This document shows positions 22,318-30,276 of a stretch of 31,784 nucleotides of DNA, piece after piece. This DNA comes from an uncultured Ignavibacteria bacterium. GTDB lineage: Bacteria > Bacteroidota > Ignavibacteria > Tepidaquicellales > Tepidaquicellaceae. A model generated the notes under the pieces. The model had not been told where the DNA came from. It made no database searches and was given only the letters and a program-made list of their open reading frames with translations. Location of the stretch: the NCBI GenBank assembly GCA_937974175.1, contig CALJIG010000061.1:1-31784 (forward strand), read 5' to 3'. The position numbers and the translations under genes were made by a program. Each line of letters opens with the position of its first letter. Position 1 is the first letter of the stretch.

Positions 22318-24552
22318 ATGAAACAAATATTTTTTCCGCTTATTGCACTGTTTTTTTGCGTTTCAAGTATATACGCGCAAAGAACTTCAACGGATTTATT
22401 CTATTCCAACCAGGTTCCCGAAAAGACCTTGAAAGAAAAATTCGATGCCCAGGTAAAGGATCCTGTATTCTTAAAAGTAAATAAAAACGAATTAGGAAGA
22501 CTTTTTACTGAAAGAAATAACGTACTTAAAATTGACGTTCCTGTAAAGCTAAGAAATGTAAATTCTACTGCTACTCTTGAACTTATGAAATTTGATATTA
22601 CTACTCCGCAGACAAGATTTGTTAAAAAAACTGCTGAGGGAGAAGTAGATATGCCGCTTCATAATGTTATACTTTCTTATACAGGAAAAGTAAAAGGAAT
22701 GGATAATTCATTCGTTACTATTACTTTTACTGAAGATAGAGTTATGGCTATTCTTATGACTGATAAAGAAACATATACGCTCGGAACGACAGACGAAAAC
22801 AATAAGAACGAAGAGAACTATATTTTATTTCAGGAAGGTCTGAGAAAAACCAAAAGAAATTTCAAATGCGGTACAGAGACAATGGAAACTCCTGAAAGAA
22901 TTAAACAAATGATGCGTGACTATAAGCCGGGAAAAGATAATATGAGCCCGACTTTATTAAAAGCAGAAATTGCTGTGGATATAGATTATGCAACCTATCT
23001 TGGATATGCCTCCAATACAACAACTACTACTGCATGGGCTATGGCACAGATGGCTGCTGTTTCTGCTACCTATGTAAAAGAAATAAACTGCCAGCTTGTT
23101 ATTTCCTATATGAGAGTCTGGACTACTCAGGACCCTTATACTTCTACAAGCGGTAATCAGATGCTGAATCAATTCAGAGCAGATTGGATTACAACACAGT
23201 CAGGAGTGCAAAGAGTTGTCGCACACTTACTTTCAAGAAGACAAAATTTAGATGTTGCAGGTATTGCCTTCTTAGGCGTGCTATGTTCAACACAAAGCGG
23301 ATATGGATTATCTGCAACGCTTACAGGCGCTGCTCCTAATCTTCCTAACTACACTTATGATGTTGAAACAACAGCCCATGAAATCGGACATAATTTCGGT
23401 TCTCCGCATACACACTACTGCGGATGGGTCGGTGGCCCGATCGATACATGCTCGGATATAGAAGGTGGATGCTATTCAGGTCCTCTGCACGGAACAGTCG
23501 GTACAATCATGAGCTATTGCGATATCTCTGCAGGCGGCTCAGTGGTAATGAATTTTGGTCCTCAGCCGGGAGAGTTAATAAGAAATAGCGCTGAATCCGC
23601 CGGATGCATTACTGCAAACGACAGAGCAGTTCTGCTTGCACTACCAAAAGGCGGTGAAACTTTCAGAACCGGTAACACAGCAGCAATTTGGTGGGGCGCA
23701 AACTCTACGGGAAATCTTAATATTGAATATTCTTCTAATAACGGCTCAACATGGAACGTGGTACAAACTAATGTACCTGCCCAGCAACGAACGATTAACT
23801 GGGTAGTGCCATATATAGCTTCTACATCACAGGCAAAAGTAAGAATTTATAATCCTGCAAATCCGTCTGAAGCTGATACATCAGATGCAACTTTCAGAAT
23901 TATTCTTAGCCTGAATTCTTTTTCTGCAAATTCACCGGCACAGCTTACTGTACTTCCTGTAAATCAAAATGCAGTTAATACATATCAGAAATTTACATGG
24001 GGAAGCGCAGGTACTCATCCATCCATTACTTATAAATGGAAAATAAGAAGAGTAGGAAATCCTGACAGACTTTTTACAAGCAATAATAACGGAGCTGATA
24101 CAACCCTTACACTCAGATACAGTTTTCTGGATTCTGTACGGGCATCATTCAATGCAGGTGATTCCATACTTACTTTATGGTCGGCAACTGCATACAACGG
24201 AGTTGATAGCGCAACATCAAATTCACTTATTCTGATTTTAAACAGCAGAAATTCTGTAGGTGTCACACAAATTTCCTCTGTAGTTCCTGAAAAATTCAGC
24301 CTGTTTAATAATTATCCGAATCCGTTCAACCCGGCTACGAATATAAAATTTGATATAGCTAAATCTTCCTTTGTAAAATTATTTATATATGATTCTAAGG
24401 GAGCAGTAGTGAACGAACTTGTAAACTCAAATTTACAGGCAGGCTCTTACAGCTATAGTTTTGATGCTTCTAAATTATCAAGCGGAGTTTATTTCTATAG
24501 AGTGGAGGCAGGAAGCTTTACTGAAACGAAGAGAATGATATTGCTTAAATAA
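22318..24552 (+). CDS. Secreted M12B-like (reprolysin-type) zinc metalloprotease with T9SS sorting domain
   Basis: The 744-residue protein has a signal peptide ending near YAQ (residue 20). The extended zincin motif H-E-I-G-H-N-F-G-S-P-H spans residues 354-364 (H354, H358, H364 as zinc ligands, E355 as catalytic base). A Met-turn 'TIMSYC' follows at M398, placing it in the metzincin clan near reprolysins. The cysteine-rich stretch around the active site suggests disulphides. After the catalytic domain comes an immunoglobulin-like module (LPKGGETFRTGNTAAIWWG to TSDATFRI). The C-terminal T9SS domain has NNYPNPFNPATN, KLFIYDSKG, LSSGVYFYR and a basic end. It probably digests extracellular proteins. 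The N-terminal 200 residues look like a propeptide. Confidence 0.92.
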   Translation: MKQIFFPLIALFFCVSSIYAQRTSTDLFYSNQVPEKTLKEKFDAQVKDPVFLKVNKNELGRLFTERNNVLKIDVPVKLRNVNSTATLELMKFDITTPQTRFVKKTAEGEVDMPLHNVILSYTGKVKGMDNSFVTITFTEDRVMAILMTDKETYTLGTTDENNKNEENYILFQEGLRKTKRNFKCGTETMETPERIKQMMRDYKPGKDNMSPTLLKAEIAVDIDYATYLGYASNTTTTTAWAMAQMAAVSATYVKEINCQLVISYMRVWTTQDPYTSTSGNQMLNQFRADWITTQSGVQRVVAHLLSRRQNLDVAGIAFLGVLCSTQSGYGLSATLTGAAPNLPNYTYDVETTAHEIGHNFGSPHTHYCGWVGGPIDTCSDIEGGCYSGPLHGTVGTIMSYCDISAGGSVVMNFGPQPGELIRNSAESAGCITANDRAVLLALPKGGETFRTGNTAAIWWGANSTGNLNIEYSSNNGSTWNVVQTNVPAQQRTINWVVPYIASTSQAKVRIYNPANPSEADTSDATFRIILSLNSFSANSPAQLTVLPVNQNAVNTYQKFTWGSAGTHPSITYKWKIRRVGNPDRLFTSNNNGADTTLTLRYSFLDSVRASFNAGDSILTLWSATAYNGVDSATSNSLILILNSRNSVGVTQISSVVPEKFSLFNNYPNPFNPATNIKFDIAKSSFVKLFIYDSKGAVVNELVNSNLQAGSYSYSFDASKLSSGVYFYRVEAGSFTETKRMILLK

Positions 24553-24558
24553 CTCTTT

Positions 24559-24667
24559 TAACCACAGAGAGCACAGAGTATTTCACAAAGGACACAGAGC
24601 AATGAAACTACTTTTAAAAAATTTTTATCTGTGTTCTCTGTGAAATACTCTGTGAACTCTGTGGTTA
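24559..24667. repeat. 40-bp imperfect inverted repeat (ACCACAGAG family)
   Basis: The arms 24559-24598 and 24628-24667 pair over 40 positions with about four mismatches, around a 29-nt loop. Each arm is itself built of CACAGAG-like words (ACCACAGAG, GCACAGAG, GACACAGA). The element starts seven bases after the metalloprotease stop. It is probably a dispersed palindromic element. Confidence 0.8.
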
Positions 24668-24694
24668 GATAAAAAAAAGTTTATTCCAAATATA

Positions 24695-24732
24695 AAAAGC
24701 CCGGCGGAGATAAATCTACCGGGCTTTTGTTT
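24695..24732. terminator. Bidirectional rho-independent terminator
   Basis: AAAAGCCCGG (24695-24704) pairs perfectly with CCGGGCTTTT (24719-24728), followed by GTTTT on the plus strand. The A-run on the left arm becomes a T-run on the minus strand. It can serve both the plus-strand metalloprotease and the minus-strand microprotein. Confidence 0.88.
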
Positions 24733-24742
24733 TAAATGAAGC

Positions 24743-24811
24743 CCCGCCATCAGGCTTCTGCTCTAAATCTAACTGAGAAATTATTCTTCTCTAAAATAAC
24801 CTGACGACGGG
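24743..24811. other. Inverted repeat of unknown role
   Basis: CCCGCCATCAGG (24743-24754) and CCTGACGACGGG (24800-24811) complement each other at 10 of 12 positions across a 45-nt loop. The left arm also takes part in a smaller GAAGCC/GGCTTC hairpin. It lies downstream of the minus-strand microprotein and could be part of its 3' untranslated region. Confidence 0.4.
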
Positions 24812-24857
24812 AATTTTACTGAACGTTATGTTTTACCCCTAAAACAAGTTACTATGT

Positions 24858-24980
24858 TCAGATTTGAAAAATTCCCCTAATCACCTGGGTGCCGAATGTA
24901 ATCACCTGGTACAACAAGGCGATTGAGAATACGACCAGAACCGCAGGGATTACAAATTTTTTTGAAATATTGTCAACCAT
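24858..24980 (-). CDS. Putative 40-residue single-pass membrane microprotein
   Basis: The frame opens at ATG (24980-24978) and closes at TGA (24860-24858). It reads MVDNISKKFVIPAVLVV, then FSIALLYQVITFGTQVIRGIFQI. A short polar N-terminus with two lysines is followed by a hydrophobic helix (about residues 9-28) and an amphipathic tail, the usual design of small membrane-inserted proteins. It sits in an otherwise empty gap of about 740 bases, with its own promoter-sized upstream space and a bidirectional terminator downstream at 24695-24728. No Shine-Dalgarno sequence is seen, which is normal here. I do not recognise a family. It could be a subunit-stabilising microprotein or a chance frame. 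Confidence 0.55.
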   Translation of the reverse strand: MVDNISKKFVIPAVLVVFSIALLYQVITFGTQVIRGIFQI

Positions 24981-25289
24981 AGGATTGGGTTTTTAATTTG
25001 TTAATTAATGACTTCAACCCCCCTTTATACACATCCTGTGCCAAAAAATTTGACGAGTTATACGCTATAATTCAACCCTCAAAAACGCAAAAGATAGTTC
25101 AAAATATCACTATATAGCAGGAATACTACTTACATCCTTTAAATCATATTTCGCATCCACTGAGAATGTTTTACTTTTAAGAGAAAATCAAAAACCCTCG
25201 TATTTTTATAATTATCAGCAATTTAAAAATCGAGATTTTCGCCAAAAAAATCTTTGGTTTTATCAGATAATTAGCTGATATTTGAATAT
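24981..25289. other. Gene-free gap upstream of the T9SS cargo triplet
   Basis: These 309 bases should hold divergent promoters for the microprotein and the triplet. The only structure I can point to is an inverted repeat, TATCAG (25261-25266) with CTGATA (25275-25280), ending 9 bases before the first ATG of the triplet. It could be an operator or leader hairpin. No standard -10/-35 pair with correct spacing was found. Confidence 0.4.
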
Positions 25290-26678
25290 ATGAAAAAAAT
25301 ACTTTTATTAATTCCGATTATTTTTTTGTATTTGAGTGTTTGTGGAATGGCGCAATCTTTAGTTTGGGAAAAAATATTTCATTTTAATAATGATGTAGCT
25401 CATGGAATATCTAAATCTAATGATAGTACTTTTTATGTTTGTGGAAATTCAGGTTTTGGAGTAGTTTTGAAAATGAACAAATATGGGGATACATTATGGA
25501 CTAAAAGATTTTTAGATACTACAGTTAATTATGCATATACTGTTGCTGCTACCAATGATGGAGGCTGTATTATCTCAGGTTATTGGGATGGTTTATTTGC
25601 GTTGAAACTAAGTCCAACTGGATCAGTTGTATGGAAAAAAATATATAAAGTTCCTGGTATTCAAATTAATAAGTTAATAAAAGGAGATAATAATTATTAT
25701 TACGGGTGTGGATATGTTTCCAATCTAGGATTTATTTTTAAAATAGATGATTTGGGTAATTTAATATGGACAAAATATTTAAACACTTATTCTTCTGTCC
25801 ACTTGGACGATATATGTTTTGACTCTAAAACAAATAGCTTAGTAAGTGTTGGATCTGTTTCTGATAATGGTTCAGTTTTTGGATATGCCTTAAGATTCAG
25901 CACTGACAGCACAATACTTTTTCAGAAGAAGTATAGAATGCTGAATGCTGGAACTAATGCCGGAAACATAATAAAATATGGAATTAACTTTTTCATATCT
26001 GGTGCAACTATAGATTCAAGCAGTTCATATGCACACTCATATTTGTTGAAAATTAACAATACTTGCGATTCTACCTACAGCAGAATTTTCCCTACTACTA
26101 AGGATGAAACTATAGGCAGTTTATTTATGGAAAATAAAAAATTAATTTTCAGTTCTTACATATTTAGTCCTTTTATCGGTGATACGCTAAAAGTAAAATT
26201 ATTCACAACTGACACTTTAGGGAATATTTTAAACTATAAATATATAATTAGAACTCAAGGAAGCAAAGTAAATTGTGGTCTACAACTTACTTCCAACTAT
26301 AGTATTTTCGCAGGTTATATTAAGCGAGGAACTTCAGATATTTGGGTCTTAAAGACAGATTCGCTTTTTGATTTTGTACCCGTAAGTATCAACAGCGAAA
26401 ATCAAACTATAAATAATTTTCAACTTTCCCAAAACTACCCCAACCCCTTCAATCCATCAACAAAAATATCTTACTCATTAAAAAAATCTTCGGAGATAGA
26501 ATTGAAGTTGTTCAATATAAACGGACGTATGATAAAAATTATCGAAAGCGGATTTAAGCCCGCCGGCTCATACGAAATAAATTTCTCAGCAGAAGACCTT
26601 TCATCGGGAGTGTATTTCTTCTCCCTCTACTCTGAAGGAATTTTAATGGATACGAAAAAAGCAGTGGTAGTGAAATGA
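25290..26678 (+). CDS. T9SS-exported repeat protein, triplet member 1
   Basis: The 462-residue protein has a lipoprotein-like or Sec signal (KKILLLIPIIFLYLSVCGMAQ). Repeats of the form 'K-M/L-N/D-x-x-G-x-x-x-W-x-K-x-x-x' follow, e.g. KMNKYGDTLWTKRF, KLSPTGSVVWKKIY and KIDDLGNLIWTKYL. They alternate with 'A-T-N-D-G-G-C-I-I-S-G-Y', a blade pattern common in secreted Bacteroidota propellers. The last 81 residues are a T9SS sorting domain: NYPNPFNPSTKISYS, FNINGRMIKI, LSSGVYFFSLYS and the end KKAVVVK. No catalytic motif is visible. Its stop overlaps the next ATG as ATGA. Confidence 0.88.
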   Translation: MKKILLLIPIIFLYLSVCGMAQSLVWEKIFHFNNDVAHGISKSNDSTFYVCGNSGFGVVLKMNKYGDTLWTKRFLDTTVNYAYTVAATNDGGCIISGYWDGLFALKLSPTGSVVWKKIYKVPGIQINKLIKGDNNYYYGCGYVSNLGFIFKIDDLGNLIWTKYLNTYSSVHLDDICFDSKTNSLVSVGSVSDNGSVFGYALRFSTDSTILFQKKYRMLNAGTNAGNIIKYGINFFISGATIDSSSSYAHSYLLKINNTCDSTYSRIFPTTKDETIGSLFMENKKLIFSSYIFSPFIGDTLKVKLFTTDTLGNILNYKYIIRTQGSKVNCGLQLTSNYSIFAGYIKRGTSDIWVLKTDSLFDFVPVSINSENQTINNFQLSQNYPNPFNPSTKISYSLKKSSEIELKLFNINGRMIKIIESGFKPAGSYEINFSAEDLSSGVYFFSLYSEGILMDTKKAVVVK

Positions 26679-28141
26679 AAAAAATAATTATAATATTAAT
26701 TCCGGTTGTTTTTTTGTGTTTGAGTGTTTGTGGAATGGCGCAGACTACATGGCAAAAAATATATCAAACTCAATTTTCTAAACATGGGAAAATCTCATCA
26801 AGTTGTTTAACTGACTCAGGAAACTTTTATGTGGCTGGCTCAGCTTTTGTTCCTGTGGGGTCTAACGGATTTAGTGGACTTTTAGTAATGAAGTTAAATC
26901 AATATGGGGATAAATTGTGGGAAAAAATATTTGGCGGTTATCCACCGGGTCAAGGTGCAGTATGTATTACGGAATCTCCTGATCATGGCTGTGTAATTTC
27001 AGGATCAGCAGATACAGCTTTTTGTTTAAAGTTTAGTGCTCAGGGAAACTTAGAGTGGAGAAGAGTATACAATAATGACGGAGCAAGGTTTGATCATATC
27101 ATTCAAACATCGGATGAAGGTTATCTTTTATGTGGCGTCACTGATTATCTTAAGGGATATATTCTAAAAATTGATTCATTAGGAAATCAAGAATGGGATA
27201 CCATTTATACCTCCGAATACTCTAAAAAAGTTCACTACTCCCTTCAAACCTCTGACGGATATTTATTATGTGGGTTTAATAGCCCTACACCTGATCAACA
27301 ATATGGATTTGTAACTAAATTAGGTTTGAGTGGACATTTCATATGGGAAAAAAATTATTTCCTTAACAATTTTTCATACGGCGTAAAAAAAATACTTATC
27401 AGAAATAATAATTATTGGTTAATTGGTTCATACTACATAAATAGTGTCGAGAGAAATAAGCTAGGAATTTTAAAAATTAATGGACAAGGCGAGGTTTTAG
27501 ACTCTGTTTTTATACAGGGTACTGACCCAAAGTACATTGAAACTTTGACTGGATTTAATTTTGTTTCAAAGAATAAACTAGCTTTATCTATTGCAAAAGT
27601 ACCATACGTTTTAACAACAAAGGATACTTATTCATCTGAAATCAGGCTGATTGACACAAGCGGTTTATTTGTAAATAACAGAACATTTGATTTATACGGA
27701 ACTTTAGAATTGAATTTCTTAAACAATTATTACGATACCGGCTTTATTACGGGGGGTTATGTTAACTATGGAAATTTTCAAACTACAAATAATTCTAGAC
27801 CATATATAGCAAGATTAGATAGTAATTTGAATGTGTCACCAGTTTCAAACATTTCTAATGTTAATTTATTAGTCAACAATTTCTCTCTCCACCAAAACTA
27901 CCCCAACCCGTTCAATCCCTCAACAAAAATATCTTACTCATTAAAAAAATCTTCAGCCATAGAATTAAAGCTGTTCGATATAAACGGACGTTTGATAAAA
28001 ATAATCGAAAGCGGATTCAAACCAGCCGGCTCATACGAAACAAATTTCTCAGCTGAAGGACTTTCATCGGGAGTGTATTTCTTCTCCCTCTACTCAGAGG
28101 GAATTTTAATGGATACAAAAAAAGCGGTGGTATTGAAATGA
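26675..28141 (+). CDS. T9SS-exported repeat protein, triplet member 2
   Basis: The 488-residue paralogue has the same signal peptide style (IPVVFLCLSVCGMAQ) and an equivalent propeller-like body (KLNQYGDKLWEKIFGG, KFSAQGNLEWRRVY, KIDSLGNQEWDTIY, ITESPDHGCVISG). Its 81-residue T9SS tail is nearly identical to member 1; by hand count the last 246 nucleotides differ at roughly 22 positions. The central region shares only the repeat pattern with member 1. It begins inside the last codons of member 1 (4-base overlap) and ends the same way into member 3, which indicates one transcript with coupled translation. Confidence 0.88.
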   Translation: MKKIIIILIPVVFLCLSVCGMAQTTWQKIYQTQFSKHGKISSSCLTDSGNFYVAGSAFVPVGSNGFSGLLVMKLNQYGDKLWEKIFGGYPPGQGAVCITESPDHGCVISGSADTAFCLKFSAQGNLEWRRVYNNDGARFDHIIQTSDEGYLLCGVTDYLKGYILKIDSLGNQEWDTIYTSEYSKKVHYSLQTSDGYLLCGFNSPTPDQQYGFVTKLGLSGHFIWEKNYFLNNFSYGVKKILIRNNNYWLIGSYYINSVERNKLGILKINGQGEVLDSVFIQGTDPKYIETLTGFNFVSKNKLALSIAKVPYVLTTKDTYSSEIRLIDTSGLFVNNRTFDLYGTLELNFLNNYYDTGFITGGYVNYGNFQTTNNSRPYIARLDSNLNVSPVSNISNVNLLVNNFSLHQNYPNPFNPSTKISYSLKKSSAIELKLFDINGRLIKIIESGFKPAGSYETNFSAEGLSSGVYFFSLYSEGILMDTKKAVVLK

Positions 28142-29574
28142 AAAAGATACTGTTGTTAATTCCGGTTCTTTTTTTGTGTTTGAATGTTTGTGTTCAGGCG
28201 CAAGAACATTATTTCCAAAGAATTTATTCGAAATATTCAGGTGCAAACGAATTTGGAAATGATATTTGCGAATCAAATGGTTACTATTATGTTGCATCTT
28301 CATTGAGAAATGGATTTTCAGCTTGGATACTAAAATTAAAGCAAAATGGGGATACTGTATGGACAAGAGAATATAAAAGCGGAAACGTTTCCTACAGCGC
28401 ATTATCTATTGCGTCCACAGATGACGGAGGTTGTGTGTTTAGTGGATACAGGCTAACTAGTAGTAACGCTCCTCCATTTACAATAAAACTCGATTCAAAC
28501 GGAAATGAAGTTTGGAATAAGGAGTATACCGGATTAATTGGAGATGTACCCATAGATGTATTAATAAAATTAAACGATGGTGGTTTTTGTGGTTTGGGAA
28601 TTACATTTAAAGACTCCTACATATTCAAAATAAATAAATCGGGCGACTTAGTTTGGCAGAATATTTATTCTAATGAATCCAGATTGTACTTACGCTCTTT
28701 AATAGAATCCGAAGATAATGAAATAATTGCTGCCGGTACGTTTGGGAGTGGTAATTCTCAAGGGATAATTCTCAAAATAAATTTATCAAATGGTGTTGAG
28801 ATAAAAAGAAAAGAACTTGTACTTGATTCAATACAAGATTATGTATTATTTGATATAAAAAAATTAAACAACGGAAGATATATTGTATCGGGTGAAAATG
28901 TTATTAACTATCAAACCCTGTTTGGAATGATAAATGACTCTTTAAACCTGGTAAAGTTATTTTCAATCAGCCATCCGAATGAACAAAATTATTATGGTGG
29001 TGTAGATATAAACCCCAAAAAACAGATTATTTATGGCTCCTACTCTATTGTTCCCGGCAATGATTCCCTTTTTATGAACATGATTAGATTAGATACAAAT
29101 GGCAATATTATTATTAAAAAGAGAATAGGAAATCGAAGTAGAGAAATTGATAATAGAAAAGTCTTTGCCTTAACTAATAACGTAATTTTTTTTGTAGGGG
29201 GATATGAAATCAATGCTACTACTGGTAATGATGTTTATGTTGTTAAGACCGACTCAAATTTTTTTACAACTAGCTTAATTAGCATTAGAAATCATAGCAT
29301 ATTTATATCTGATTTCACTCTCCATCAAAACTATCCCAACCCGTTCAATCCCTCCACAAAAATATCTTACTCATTAAAAAAATCTTCGATTATAGAATTA
29401 AAGCTATTCGATATAAACGGGCGCATGATGAAAATTATCGAAAGCGGATTCAAACCCGCCGGCTTATATGAAATAAATTTCTCCGCCGAAGGACTTTCAT
29501 CGGGAGTATATTTCTTCTCCCTCTACTCCGAAGGAATATTAATGGATACAAAGAAGGCTGTGGTGATGAAGTAG
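28138..29574 (+). CDS. T9SS-exported repeat protein, triplet member 3
   Basis: The 478-residue third paralogue has a signal (LLLIPVLFLCLNVCVQAQ), then propeller-like repeats (KLKQNGDTVWTREY, KLDSNGNEVWNKEY, KINKSGDLVWQNIY, ASTDDGGCVFSGY). The 246-nt T9SS tail is collinear and nearly identical to the other two (DINGRMMKIIESGFKPAGLYE, LSSGVYFFSLYS, end KKAVVMK). It starts with a 4-base overlap on member 2 and is the last gene of the unit. No hairpin terminator is obvious directly after the stop. The ligand or cell-surface role is unknown. Confidence 0.88.
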   Translation: MKKILLLIPVLFLCLNVCVQAQEHYFQRIYSKYSGANEFGNDICESNGYYYVASSLRNGFSAWILKLKQNGDTVWTREYKSGNVSYSALSIASTDDGGCVFSGYRLTSSNAPPFTIKLDSNGNEVWNKEYTGLIGDVPIDVLIKLNDGGFCGLGITFKDSYIFKINKSGDLVWQNIYSNESRLYLRSLIESEDNEIIAAGTFGSGNSQGIILKINLSNGVEIKRKELVLDSIQDYVLFDIKKLNNGRYIVSGENVINYQTLFGMINDSLNLVKLFSISHPNEQNYYGGVDINPKKQIIYGSYSIVPGNDSLFMNMIRLDTNGNIIIKKRIGNRSREIDNRKVFALTNNVIFFVGGYEINATTGNDVYVVKTDSNFFTTSLISIRNHSIFISDFTLHQNYPNPFNPSTKISYSLKKSSIIELKLFDINGRMMKIIESGFKPAGLYEINFSAEGLSSGVYFFSLYSEGILMDTKKAVVMK

Positions 29575-29812
29575 CAGTATATTTTTATGAATCTGTTATA
29601 AGGGAACTGTGAAATTATATTTCCAAAATTCAACTTATATGTCAATACTTTAAAAAATAAATTTACCTATTAGTAGTAATAAGGTGAATTTGATTTTAAA
29701 AGAAGAATGCTATTGTTAAATTAAAATGGTGAAATCCATTTCTGAAAGAGTTAAAAGGATTATGCTTCCCGCTAAAGCTGGACAGGAAAGACGGGACTGA
29801 GTTTTACACAGA
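29575..29812. other. Gene-free gap between the triplet and the tandem-repeat block
   Basis: This stretch holds only a 24-codon frame (from 29726, MVKSISERVKRIM onward) with no recognisable family. It ends in a sequence (CCCGCT to GACGGGAC, 29768-29797) resembling a decayed GTCCCGCT-type hairpin like that at 8151. I would not call a gene here. Confidence 0.4.
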
Positions 29813-30195
29813 ATGTTACTTTTTTGTTACAATTTGAAATTTGAAATCTAAAATTTGAAACTATAAGAATCCGACTATTTCCCGACTTTTTGCAAATAGT
29901 GAAATAGCGAAATAGTTTAGATAAAATGTTACTTTTTTGTTACAATTTGATATCTAAAATTTGAAATTATAAGAATCCGACTTTTTTCCGACTATTTGCA
30001 AATGATAAAATGGTCACAGCAAAATATTACAATTTGTAACTCGTAATTTGGAATTCGTAATTGAAAGAAGAATCCGACTATTTTCCGACTATTTGCAAAT
30101 GATGAAATGGTCACAGTAAAATATCACAATTTGTAACTCGTAATTTGGAATTCGTAATTGAAAGAAGAATCCGACTTTTTTCCGACTATTTGTAA
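29813..30195. repeat. Tandem repeat block of about four units (97-106 bp) with phased CCGAC pairs
   Basis: Unit starts, taken at AATCCGAC, are 29868, 29974, 30071 and 30168, spaced 106, 97 and 97 bases. Units 2 and 3 differ at about four of 97 positions. Each start carries CCGAC-N6-CCGAC (11-bp spacing). The first two are preceded by GTTAC-N6-GTTAC (29815/29826 and 29928/29939). Between lie 7-bp arrays (AATTTGA-type at 29831-29865; GTAACTC, GTAATTT, GGAATTC, GTAATTG at 30034-30061). The block lies between two convergent genes. Confidence 0.85.
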
Positions 30196-30276
30196 AATTT
30201 TTAAATTTCAGAAACCAAGGAAAAATAAATTCTATAATAACAATAATTTAATGGGGATTTAGAAAGAAACAAAGTA

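Noticed and set aside
22269..22484. A 71-codon plus-strand frame at the start of the metalloprotease gene
   Set aside because: It overlaps the signal-peptide region of a clear, much longer gene in another frame and has no recognisable features.
25050..25071. Promoter with TTGACG and TATAAT upstream of the T9SS triplet
   Set aside because: The two hexamers are only 10 bases apart, too close for a sigma-70-type promoter, and the group uses a different consensus.
29726..29800. A 24-codon frame downstream of the T9SS triplet
   Set aside because: It is too short and ends in a decayed hairpin-like sequence, with no sign of conservation visible from the sequence alone.
29813..30195. CRISPR array
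   Set aside because: The units are 97-106 bp with nearly all of the unit conserved; there are no short repeats alternating with unique spacers and no cas genes nearby.
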